A DNA stretch of 36,760 nucleotides, from positions 1 to 36,760 of the IMG/VR virus record IMGVR_UViG_3300006028_000338; one strand, given 5' to 3'. The translations under genes were made by a program, and so were the position numbers. Below the pieces are notes generated by a model. It did not search any database, was not told the DNA's origin, and saw only the letters and a list, made by a program, of their open reading frames with translations. Source of the stretch: a virus. Of this stretch, positions 15,649 through 23,691 are shown piece by piece (position 1 is the first letter of the stretch; each line of letters starts with the position of its first letter).

Positions 15649-15920
15649 AACGCAGTTACGAGCAAATCCTAAACGAATATTCGATTCCGCAGCTTGAGCG
15701 GCTGATGAAGTGCCAAGCGTTGCGGGAGGCAAAATCTCAACTGTCGATGTTCTGGGCATTTCACCGCGCCTATACGGCAGCTCGAAGCGAGGAAGGTAAA
15801 GACAAGGCGGACGAGTACCTGCATAGCTTGCGCGAATTTATCTATGGACCGCTTCCGCCCTTGGATCCGGCTGAAGTCGACCGGATGTTTTCGGCCGTGG
15901 GTGTGAAGGTGAAAAAATGA
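15600..15920 (+). CDS. Tail chaperone -1 frameshift extension (GT-like)
   Basis: The frame one base back from the chaperone gene is free of stops from well before 15600 to TGA 15918-15920, which overlaps the tape-measure ATG. Its first ATG is only at 15705. The sequence before it is clearly protein-like: LEDFLDECCCVLKRS, then 'YEQILNEYSIPQLERLMK' and 'QLSMFWAFHRAYTAARS'. That points to expression by ribosomal slippage rather than a new start. The candidate site is the A run before AAG (15599-15603), where a lysyl-tRNA could slip from AAG to AAA. With that site the fused product is about 225 residues. No ideal X-XXY-YYZ heptamer is present, so the exact site is uncertain. Confidence 0.6.
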   Translation, partial: KGARLEDFLDECCCVLKRSYEQILNEYSIPQLERLMKCQALREAKSQLSMFWAFHRAYTAARSEEGKDKADEYLHSLREFIYGPLPPLDPAEVDRMFSAVGVKVKK

Positions 15921-18826
15921 GCGATACAACCGCAACGATTGGTCTTGTGCTGGAGTTAAAGGCCAAGACGGAGGAACTCCGCCGAGGCCAGGAGGAAATT
16001 ATTGCGTTCGCGAAGTCGGCGCAAGATGCGTCCAAGGCGGCAAGTAGTATTGCGTCGGGTTTTACTCAAGGGCTGGGGATTGGCGGCGCTTTGTCGGTCG
16101 TGGGGCTAGTGAAGTCTACAATCAGTGCGGCGGTCGGTGAGTTGAAGGCCTTGGTCGTTGAAGGTATTCACTTGAACGCTACAATGGAGACGGCGCAGAT
16201 CAGCGTCGCGGGTGCGTTGCGGCAATTTTACCCCGAGCGCTTTAAGAGTTTTAACGAAGCGCTCACCGGATCGGCCGACGTGATCGATCAGATGCGGAAG
16301 AAGTCGGTGGATTTCGGTCTATCGTTCGACGACCTGGCTCATACCTATCAATCGACCGTCCGAGCCATGTTTCGGGCCGGGATCTTTGATATTAGTAAGC
16401 AGATCGAGCTAACGGCTACACTTCAGCGATCTCTCGCCGGGCTAGGAGTCACCGGTCAGCGCGCAGCGCGCGACATTGCTGACATTTTTAACGGGCAGGC
16501 CAATCGCATTATTGCCGCTAAAGCATTGGGAATTTCCAACGAGGAAATCGCCGCGGCGAAACAGCGCGGTGAACTCTACGAATATCTCCAAGGTAAACTC
16601 AGCGGATATAAAGAAGCCGTCGATTTTGCTGCGGATTCGACCGAGCGTTTGGAAAGTCGGCTCGCGAATACGAAAGCAAGCGTTGCAGCTGATGCGACCA
16701 AGGAATTGTCGGCGGCCTATAAAGACCTACTTAAATCGCTGATTGAGTTGGTAAAGTCGGATGCCTTTCGCGATGCGATTAAACTTTTGGCCGATGCGGC
16801 CAAAGGCACGATCAATGTAGTCAAAAGCGCTGTCGATTTTGTCCGCAAAGATTATAGCAATACGCCGGGAAACGTCAGTCGACGGTTTGACGCCGAGGCG
16901 ATTGAATTGGCAAAGCGGATACCCAGTGCCCGCTCGCAAGAGGATCTCGAAAAAATCAAAGCTGATATAAAGGCAAAGATTGATGAGATCCAGGCGTCGA
17001 TGGACGGAGAAAATTTCCACCTCCGTTTCCCCGCGGTTGTTCGTGACCGGTCTGATACGATCGAGCGACTCAAGTACACCGCGTCACGTATCGACGATGC
17101 GGGCAAAGAAGCCATCGCGCAAAATAAGATCGCCGACGCAGAAAAGGCACGAGAAGAAGCGGCCGCACGCGTCCGCGAAGCGGAGGACGCGGCCGGGCTG
17201 GAACTCGAAAAGAACGCCTCCAAGGCGGATATATTGAGGCAGAAGCTGGAACTTGTAGGAGCGAGAGATGAGGCACGGCTGGAAATTTTAGAAAAGATCC
17301 GGATCGAGACCGAACGCGAGTTCGCGACCAAATCACTTGGTGCGACCGGTCCAAATCAGATCGCACTGATTGAAGAACAACGTCAAAAGGCGCTCGTTCC
17401 AATTCTTTCGCAGATTGCGTCGACGAAGGAAAAAATTGCGACTGAGAGCGAGCGGCAGGCGAAGGCGGTGGAGCGTGAACTGACGCAGTATTTCAATGCG
17501 GTGGAAAGCGAGGCCGCTCGGTTGGAAATTGAAAAGGCGCGGGAGAGGTTGACGCAGATCGATGCGCAAAAGGCGGAGATCGAAAATGATCGATACAAAA
17601 CTCGTCAGGACAAACAGAGGGAAATTCTGGCTCTTCTCAAAGAAGAGCCAGCCGCACTCGATGCGATTATTTCCAAGCTGGAACTGGTGGCGCAACACAC
17701 CGAAGACGCAGCGGCCGCTCAGGCCATCACAGCGGAGGTTAATTCACTCAAAAAGCGCCGGGCGCAAATCCCCGCAGTGGCGGAGAAGAATGCGACGCCG
17801 GAAACGCCGCTTGAGGAAGCGCAGGCGGGCGTGGTTGAAGCGCAAAACAATTTTCTCACTCTTGGACGAGCCGTAGCCAACTCCGTCAGTGTGATGATTG
17901 GAGGTGTTTCAAATGGGTTTGAGGGATTGCTAAACCGGACGGAAACGGTAGGGCAGGCGATTCAATCGATTTACGTGGGACTCGCGCGATCGGTCGTGAA
18001 AGCGATTTCCGACATGGCAGCGCAGTGGCTCGTGCAACACACGGTGATGGCGGGAATCAGTGCACTTTTCCACGAGCGAGAAGTAGCCGGCCATGCTGCG
18101 ACCGAAGCGGCAAAAACAGGCGCAAGCGTTGCGGGTGAGAGTACACGGACCGGCACAACCTTGGTAGGTTCGCTTACGCGCCGGGGTATTCACCTAGCAG
18201 AGACGGTATTCCATGGTGTCCAAGTAGCCATCCGCACGGCGGCCCACATTGCCGGTGAAATCATGAAAACCGCGATCTCCGTCGTTCAAGCCGGTATTCG
18301 CATCGGAGTCATTGTAGCCGAGTCGATCGCATCGGTTGTTAAAGGCGCGGTCGAAGCGTTTTCGGCCATGGCGTCAATTCCCTACGTGGGACCATTTCTC
18401 GGCGCAGCGGCGATGGCAGCAGCGCTAGCAGCGGGTTTTTCGTTGGTGAACGGAGTCAGCAAAGGCTTCGCAGACGGGGGGTACCATGCCGGGCCCGGGA
18501 GCTCTCGCTCAGATAGTATCCCGATTCGTGTATCCAATGGTGAATACACGTTGAGCGCTCCGACCGTTTCGCGAATTGGTGTGGACCGGTTAGACGCGAT
18601 GAATTTCGGGGGCGCGTACCTGGAGGACATGGTGAATCACGGTCCGATCGTAAACGCAAAGCCGACGAGCAGCAGCCGTTCGTCAGATTCGCAGGCGGCT
18701 CCGAGTGTAAACCTCACCCCCCGCTTTATCGTAGTCGACAGTGACCGCGAAGCGCAGCGCTTGGCCGATACCGAGGCAAATGAGGCCTACATCCTCAAGA
18801 TCGCCAGAAAGCACGGGTTCTACTAA
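15917..18826 (+). CDS. Tail tape measure protein
   Basis: A 969-residue protein that sets tail length and is ejected with DNA. Signs: a hydrophobic N-terminal segment around residues 45-85; a very long charged coiled coil (about 370-640, rich in Ala, Glu, Lys, Arg); hydrophobic, Gly/Ala-rich stretches at 660-850; and a typical C-terminus 'FADGGYHAGPG' followed by 'SIPIRVSNGEYTLSAPTV', 'LDAMNFGG'. This last motif recurs at the end of many tape measures. By the known rule of about 0.15 nm per residue, the tail would be about 145 nm. It starts at an ATGA overlap with the chaperone extension and has GAAGGTGA upstream. Confidence 0.88.
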   Translation: MSDTTATIGLVLELKAKTEELRRGQEEIIAFAKSAQDASKAASSIASGFTQGLGIGGALSVVGLVKSTISAAVGELKALVVEGIHLNATMETAQISVAGALRQFYPERFKSFNEALTGSADVIDQMRKKSVDFGLSFDDLAHTYQSTVRAMFRAGIFDISKQIELTATLQRSLAGLGVTGQRAARDIADIFNGQANRIIAAKALGISNEEIAAAKQRGELYEYLQGKLSGYKEAVDFAADSTERLESRLANTKASVAADATKELSAAYKDLLKSLIELVKSDAFRDAIKLLADAAKGTINVVKSAVDFVRKDYSNTPGNVSRRFDAEAIELAKRIPSARSQEDLEKIKADIKAKIDEIQASMDGENFHLRFPAVVRDRSDTIERLKYTASRIDDAGKEAIAQNKIADAEKAREEAAARVREAEDAAGLELEKNASKADILRQKLELVGARDEARLEILEKIRIETEREFATKSLGATGPNQIALIEEQRQKALVPILSQIASTKEKIATESERQAKAVERELTQYFNAVESEAARLEIEKARERLTQIDAQKAEIENDRYKTRQDKQREILALLKEEPAALDAIISKLELVAQHTEDAAAAQAITAEVNSLKKRRAQIPAVAEKNATPETPLEEAQAGVVEAQNNFLTLGRAVANSVSVMIGGVSNGFEGLLNRTETVGQAIQSIYVGLARSVVKAISDMAAQWLVQHTVMAGISALFHEREVAGHAATEAAKTGASVAGESTRTGTTLVGSLTRRGIHLAETVFHGVQVAIRTAAHIAGEIMKTAISVVQAGIRIGVIVAESIASVVKGAVEAFSAMASIPYVGPFLGAAAMAAALAAGFSLVNGVSKGFADGGYHAGPGSSRSDSIPIRVSNGEYTLSAPTVSRIGVDRLDAMNFGGAYLEDMVNHGPIVNAKPTSSSRSSDSQAAPSVNLTPRFIVVDSDREAQRLADTEANEAYILKIARKHGFY

Positions 18827-20916
18827 TGCAGTACCCGTTTCCAGTCACCACCCTGACCGCTGCTCCGGTCGGGAATTCTTTCCCCAGCGGATCCAACCTT
18901 CTCACCGTGACGCCGGCCGGCACGGTCGAGCAGACTCCGGTTTCGCTTCTTCCAAACCAGCCACTCTATAGAGCTGTAACGAACTTTGGCGCGAAAGGAG
19001 ACGGGATCACCGATGACACGGCCGCAGTTGCATCGTGCTTTGCGACCGCACCCGAAGGCACCACGATCGTTTTTCCACCTGGTGGCACGTTTTTAATAAC
19101 ACGCCCTATCGCGATCGTGGCAGATCGGATCAGGATTATTGGGATAGGATCGAGGATCATCAGCAATGCTCCGGGGCAGGATCGGAAGTTCGCTGTCTCG
19201 GGTCGCAAAGGCGTCGAGTTCCATTACCTAACGATTGACGGCGGCGGATATACTTTCCTTCCGAAAACGTATGTTTTCGACACCTACAGTCCTAGAACTC
19301 ACCCGGGCACGCTGCATTTTGTGGATTGCGTCAAGGGGAAGGTTTTTAACTGCGATATTCAAGGCGTTAACTGGCCGGTTACGCTGCTGGGAAGCTGCGA
19401 CAATATCCATATTAGCGAGTGCGTTTTTGCGGGTTATTATGCAGCGATTTATGGGTATTTTTCGGGAGACACCGGACCTTCGCCTAAACGGGTAAAAATT
19501 CGGGATAATCATTTTAAGGCGGGAAAGTTTCCCACTGTTCCCTTGGCTCCGAGCGGTAGTCCACGGTCGACGGCTGTTGATGACGTATGGTGTTCGGGTG
19601 CGATCAAATTCCGAGGCACGCCAACCGACGCTCAGGAGTTTTCGTATACCGGCCACGTGATCAGCGGCAATACGATCGTCGAAGCGGGGCAAATGGGGAT
19701 CGAACTCCAAGGCGTCAACGATAGCGCGGTTTCGGATAACAATATTACAAGTTGCACTCTGGGAATTTCGCTCAGCTTTGCCCGCAGAATTTCGGTTGAG
19801 AACAACACCATCAAAGATGCGATTTACACCTGCATCGAAGTCGATGGGCGCAATGACGGGGTTTTCATTGATGTATCCTCGACCGATGCGATTTCGCTCA
19901 CCGGTAATACGCTCGATGGACGTGATGAGTACGGCCGCCCAGTCGACTGGGTAAATAACTATGGAATCGTTCTGTCCAACGTGTCGCTTAACGTCAGCGT
20001 CACGGGTGGGGCGATCAAGTATTGCAAGACTGCGATCGCGGTTACGTCGCACACGAATAAACTCCTCATTACCGGGGTTAAAATCGTAACCAACGAACAG
20101 AGCGACTACGGCGGTATCGGAGGATTCGATACGAGCCAGGGAATACTTCTAAAAGGTGTTTTCGATGTGGACATCAATGGCTGCAAGTTGGAGCCGGTCC
20201 AAAATAGCTGGCAGCGGATGATAAATATCCTCGAATCGAGCGGGGTTCGGATTCGCGGGTGCACGATCACGAGCAACAATTGTCCGGTCTATATTCATAA
20301 TTCCTCCAATGTGCTCGTGGAGAATTGCCTCTTAAAAATGGGCGCGGCTCCGGTTCCTGGCTCGGCTGGCACGTCGTTTGTTGGCGTGGATTCGCGAGAG
20401 GACGTGTGCGAGGTGATCCGGATTCGCGGAAATACGATGGTAGGGGCGGTCACTTACGGGATCAGCCTGTATTCGCCCGCCAATCACATCTCGGACGTTC
20501 TAATCACGGACAACGACACGTCCCTTGCTTCGTGCGGCGCAGCGTCCTTTTTGACCCGGTCTGTATCCGGCACGGGTTCAATCAGTGGCCTAAAAGTTTT
20601 CGGCAATCACGGTTCCGGCGATGCCAGCCCACAAACGAACCTCGGCGTTCCGGTTTACCTTCTTACCGGCACGATCATGGATTTGCCCGAGTATGAAACG
20701 ATTCTAGCGGAGTGGACCTGCGTCGTGAATTTGCAGACCGCGGTAGGGTACAATGGGAAAATCAAACGGGTCATCTGCGTTTCTCCCTTCAGCACGGTCA
20801 CCCTTCGTCCTCAGTCCGGGGAAAAAATCAGCGGGAACGCGGGCGATCTCGTCATGAACACGCAGTGGGACAAGCGCACGCTCCTTTCTGACGGAGCTAA
20901 CTGGCATTTAATATGA
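18826..20916 (+). CDS. Tailspike with pectate-lyase-like beta-helix
   Basis: A 696-residue protein. Residues 50-64 contain the motif NFGAKGDGITDDTAA, the signature at the start of the pectate-lyase-3/glycosyl-hydrolase-28-like right-handed beta-helix found in phage tailspikes. It is followed by many short Asn/Gly-rich strand repeats ('VISGNTIVEAG', 'AVSDNNITSC', 'SVENNTIKDA', 'VRIRGCTITSNN', 'VLVENCLLKM', 'VIRIRGNTMVG') to about residue 600. The last 80 residues are a distinct beta-rich cap. Such proteins bind and often cleave host polysaccharide. The short N-terminal region (1-45) may be the virion anchor. Unusually, the gene sits between the tape measure and the tail-tip genes. One-base overlap (TAATG) with the tape measure, four-base overlap with the next gene. 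Confidence 0.8.
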   Translation: MQYPFPVTTLTAAPVGNSFPSGSNLLTVTPAGTVEQTPVSLLPNQPLYRAVTNFGAKGDGITDDTAAVASCFATAPEGTTIVFPPGGTFLITRPIAIVADRIRIIGIGSRIISNAPGQDRKFAVSGRKGVEFHYLTIDGGGYTFLPKTYVFDTYSPRTHPGTLHFVDCVKGKVFNCDIQGVNWPVTLLGSCDNIHISECVFAGYYAAIYGYFSGDTGPSPKRVKIRDNHFKAGKFPTVPLAPSGSPRSTAVDDVWCSGAIKFRGTPTDAQEFSYTGHVISGNTIVEAGQMGIELQGVNDSAVSDNNITSCTLGISLSFARRISVENNTIKDAIYTCIEVDGRNDGVFIDVSSTDAISLTGNTLDGRDEYGRPVDWVNNYGIVLSNVSLNVSVTGGAIKYCKTAIAVTSHTNKLLITGVKIVTNEQSDYGGIGGFDTSQGILLKGVFDVDINGCKLEPVQNSWQRMINILESSGVRIRGCTITSNNCPVYIHNSSNVLVENCLLKMGAAPVPGSAGTSFVGVDSREDVCEVIRIRGNTMVGAVTYGISLYSPANHISDVLITDNDTSLASCGAASFLTRSVSGTGSISGLKVFGNHGSGDASPQTNLGVPVYLLTGTIMDLPEYETILAEWTCVVNLQTAVGYNGKIKRVICVSPFSTVTLRPQSGEKISGNAGDLVMNTQWDKRTLLSDGANWHLI

Positions 20917-23036
20917 TTCCTCTAAATTTTCAGGGAGAGGACGTTTATCTCCTAAACGAACGAGCCAACTGGCTGCCCGGTATGAGCGCCTTCTTTTCGC
21001 GTATGAGCGACGTTGAGGGCTCGGCCGAGGGACTTGAATCCCGCACCCCGCTCAATCTTTCGGTGCGCACGCGTCTCGCGTTTCAGCTAATTCTTTCTCT
21101 TCGGGAAAGTGCCGAATTTCGCGTGGGCCTCCAGCGACTCGAAAACAGGCGGATTCTCTGTCCCTTTTGGGCTGCCGCTCACCGCTATTATACCGGAGGC
21201 TCAGTCTATATTGCGGTGCCCGGTAGTGAGGTTTACACCGCTATACCGGGCGGCGAAGTGTACGTTTCGGGGACAGGCGAAGCGCCTCGGGTCGGAGCGG
21301 GTATCTGGCTTACCTTTGAGCCGGATCGGTCGGCCTACGAAGTGCACGTAACCGATGCGCCTGTCATAATGGCACCGAGCCTCGCGGCCATTCGCGTGCC
21401 TCTCCTTCTAGGTTACTTCGAAGCGGCTCCGGAGCCAGTCCCATACACGGACGAACTCCTGAAGTGCGATATAAAGTTCAAGCAATCGTCGGCTGGAGCA
21501 TTTTCCCTAAAACCGATCAACACGGTTTTTGCTGACGGCCCGGCAGTTTCAAACCGTCTCCCCCAGGTGTTTCCCATTCGACCCAACTGGGCAAAACCCG
21601 TCGCGGCTGGAGGCGCGAGCGTTGAGGTGGAGCGCAACGACTTGGGCTTTGGTGGAGAGAGTTTGGAAGTTTACTATCCTCAAAAAAGTAAGCGAGCGAT
21701 GCAGCTAGGGTTTACGCTGATCGGGTGGAAGGAAATCGCTCAACTTTTAGGTTTCTTCCACAAGCGCAGTGGAAACGTAGAGAGCTTTTGGATACCGGGC
21801 GCACTTGCAGAATGCAAACTCGCGGCCCCCTCCTCGGATTCAAGTTCAGTTATCACCGTCGACCACGCGGCCGGGTTCGGGGATAATCTTTTCATCGCGT
21901 TTGTGACGCCAGGCGGTGCCCCCGTCATGCGGCGGATTCTGTCAATTGCCGCAAACGAGGTCACGCTCGATGCCCCTCCGGGAATATTTTATCCAGGAAG
22001 AGTCGGCATCGTTTCGCTGCTTCTCGCTCGCTTTCGAAAAACTGAGATGGAGGTGAAATTCGACACAGACCTCGTCGCTTCGGCGCAGATTCAGTTTATC
22101 GAGACCTCAGACGAATATTCAACGGCCCCAGGAGAAACGCTTAGCGCCACCTACGGCGCTCTGCCAGCGAAAGCGTTTCTGTACCGGTTCTATCAACGGT
22201 ATCCTCTGGGTACGGTGATCGACCGCTTCACCTCGTTCGAGGGTACGATCAACGCCGCTGGAGAAATTTTTATTTCTCGAAAAGGGCATATCGATCACGC
22301 CGATATTGAGGACTCGCTCGATATTGAGCGCACGTCGGTCAAGGTGCGTTCCCGCGCTTTTGAGGGCAATCCGCTTCTGCTCCTCTTTCCCAATTCAATC
22401 GACGTTCCCCTTGAACTGGAAATTTTGGAGTGCTCGCCTGACTCGGCTAACATCGCAGGCGCACCGCGGCAGCTCTTTATTGGTGAAGTCACTTCCCCAA
22501 GCCAAGTCGGGCCGAAGCTCACCGCTCTAGTGACGCACAAGTTGAGCACGTTTTCGGCAAACGTGCCGACGATGCTCGTTCAGCCGACTTGCCCCTATAA
22601 ACTCTATAGCGGCCCCTGTGGCTTGGTTGAGGCAGACTGGCGGTTCAGCGCGGTGGTGGTGTCGTACACGCCCTCTGCTGCTCGTCTGGTCGTGGGATCC
22701 ATCTCGCGGGCTCTCGGCCTCCCGGCGTTTGACTTGGGCTGGTTTAGATTTGGGAAAGTTTATGGTGGAGTCGGAGCCGGCCAGTGGCTCCGTACAATTT
22801 ACGAATCGACCGCGCCATTTGAGGGCAATCTTACCCTCACTTTGTCGTTTCCGATCAAAAACCCACCCAGTGTAGGGGAGATCGTGTATCTAACTCCTGG
22901 ATGCACGGGAACAGTTAACGAATGCGAAAACAAGTTCGCGAACTATCCAAAAAATTTCGGGGGTTCGCCGTTTGTTCCTAATGGCGATCCTTCGTTCGGC
23001 GAAGCGCCAAAAACCGCGGGAACGGGGAAAAAATGA
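20913..23036 (+). CDS. Tail-tip protein with BR0599/gpL-like cysteine domain
   Basis: A 707-residue structural protein of at least two parts. Residues about 1-410 look like a distal-tail protein; 'MQLGFTLIGWKEIAQLLGFFHKRS' followed by 'ESFWIPG' recalls the DUF2460-type pattern 'LLxFFRARxGxxxxF'. Residues about 415-700 resemble the DUF2163/BR0599 family ('ARQLFIGEVTS'-like strand block, 'CPYKLYSGPCGL', 'PGCTGTVNECENKFANYPKNFGG'). Four Cys (C560, C569, C664, C671) are spaced x8 and x6, as expected for the iron-sulphur-binding C-terminal domain of lambda gpL relatives. It would sit at the baseplate between the tail tube and the gpJ-like protein. In gene transfer agents the two domains are separate proteins. 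ATGA overlaps on both sides. Confidence 0.7.
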   Translation: MIPLNFQGEDVYLLNERANWLPGMSAFFSRMSDVEGSAEGLESRTPLNLSVRTRLAFQLILSLRESAEFRVGLQRLENRRILCPFWAAAHRYYTGGSVYIAVPGSEVYTAIPGGEVYVSGTGEAPRVGAGIWLTFEPDRSAYEVHVTDAPVIMAPSLAAIRVPLLLGYFEAAPEPVPYTDELLKCDIKFKQSSAGAFSLKPINTVFADGPAVSNRLPQVFPIRPNWAKPVAAGGASVEVERNDLGFGGESLEVYYPQKSKRAMQLGFTLIGWKEIAQLLGFFHKRSGNVESFWIPGALAECKLAAPSSDSSSVITVDHAAGFGDNLFIAFVTPGGAPVMRRILSIAANEVTLDAPPGIFYPGRVGIVSLLLARFRKTEMEVKFDTDLVASAQIQFIETSDEYSTAPGETLSATYGALPAKAFLYRFYQRYPLGTVIDRFTSFEGTINAAGEIFISRKGHIDHADIEDSLDIERTSVKVRSRAFEGNPLLLLFPNSIDVPLELEILECSPDSANIAGAPRQLFIGEVTSPSQVGPKLTALVTHKLSTFSANVPTMLVQPTCPYKLYSGPCGLVEADWRFSAVVVSYTPSAARLVVGSISRALGLPAFDLGWFRFGKVYGGVGAGQWLRTIYESTAPFEGNLTLTLSFPIKNPPSVGEIVYLTPGCTGTVNECENKFANYPKNFGGSPFVPNGDPSFGEAPKTAGTGKK

Positions 23037-23494
23037 AAACGTACTCTTGGTACAATACTCCGGAAAAACTTAGCAAATTGAGCATGGCGGCAAACTCATG
23101 GCTCGGCACGCCTTTTGTTCAAAACAGTCGGATCAGAGGGCCAAGTGGCGGCGTGTCCTGCCAAATGCTTTGCGCGGCGCTGCAGATCGAAACAGGGGCG
23201 GTTGAGGTATTCGACCCTCCTCGTGCCCCCATGAATTGGGCGAAGCACAATAAGACAAGTTTGGTTGAGCCTTACATGGATGCGCATCCCCGGTTTGTTC
23301 GGATTTTAAACGAACCGCTGCATCCTGGAGATGTGCTTGGTTTCAAGCTTGGAGGATGTATTCATCATATGGGTACTTACTTGGGCGTGAATGACTTCAT
23401 CCACGTTTTTGAAAATGTGGGTGTCTTTAAGGCAAGTATCCACGAACCCACCTATAGTAAGCGCCTTCTGGTCGTCTGGAGGGTAGTTCCATGA
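23033..23494 (+). CDS. NlpC/P60 tail-tip peptidoglycan peptidase
   Basis: A 153-residue NlpC/P60-like cysteine peptidase, the counterpart of lambda gpK and the GTA peptidase. It would cut cell-wall peptide bridges during DNA entry. Visible residues: 'AANSWLGTPFVQNS' at the N-terminus (family: 'A..wlGtPy..g'), catalytic C43 in VSCQML (family: 'xDCSG/Q'), and 'GGCIHHMGTYLG' with H112 as the probable general base, followed by 'FIHV'. The Asp before the Cys in most members is a Ser here. Gene order (BR0599-like, NlpC, small protein, gpJ-like) is that of GTA and many siphophages. Confidence 0.8.
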   Translation: MKTYSWYNTPEKLSKLSMAANSWLGTPFVQNSRIRGPSGGVSCQMLCAALQIETGAVEVFDPPRAPMNWAKHNKTSLVEPYMDAHPRFVRILNEPLHPGDVLGFKLGGCIHHMGTYLGVNDFIHVFENVGVFKASIHEPTYSKRLLVVWRVVP

Positions 23495-23691
23495 GTTTTG
23501 GGGGAAATGCGTCGACCAGTGCGGACAATCTTAATTTGTCCGGTATCAATCCCGACGTGGAGCCGACCTATCAGGAGGCAATTGTCGCCTCCTATTGGAC
23601 AGGAACGCGCAAAATCGGCGTTCAGTGGCTGAGCCCGGTATATAACGAATATGCGGTCGAAGCACCGCAAACTAGACCCGCGAAAAAATGA
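23491..23691 (+). CDS. Small tail-tip protein
   Basis: A 66-residue protein between the peptidase and the gpJ-like protein, where lambda has gpI. No family is recognised. It has a Ser/Asn/Gly-rich first half and a 'YQEAIVASYWTGTRKIGVQWLSPVYNEY' second half. It has no membrane segment. GGAGGG precedes the ATG closely, and it overlaps both neighbours by four bases, so it is very probably translated. Confidence 0.5.
   Translation: MSFGGNASTSADNLNLSGINPDVEPTYQEAIVASYWTGTRKIGVQWLSPVYNEYAVEAPQTRPAKK

Noticed and set aside
15640-15652. Slippage at the chaperone stop codon (TCT TAA)
   Set aside because: The tRNA would mispair after a -1 slip; the upstream A run before AAG is more plausible.
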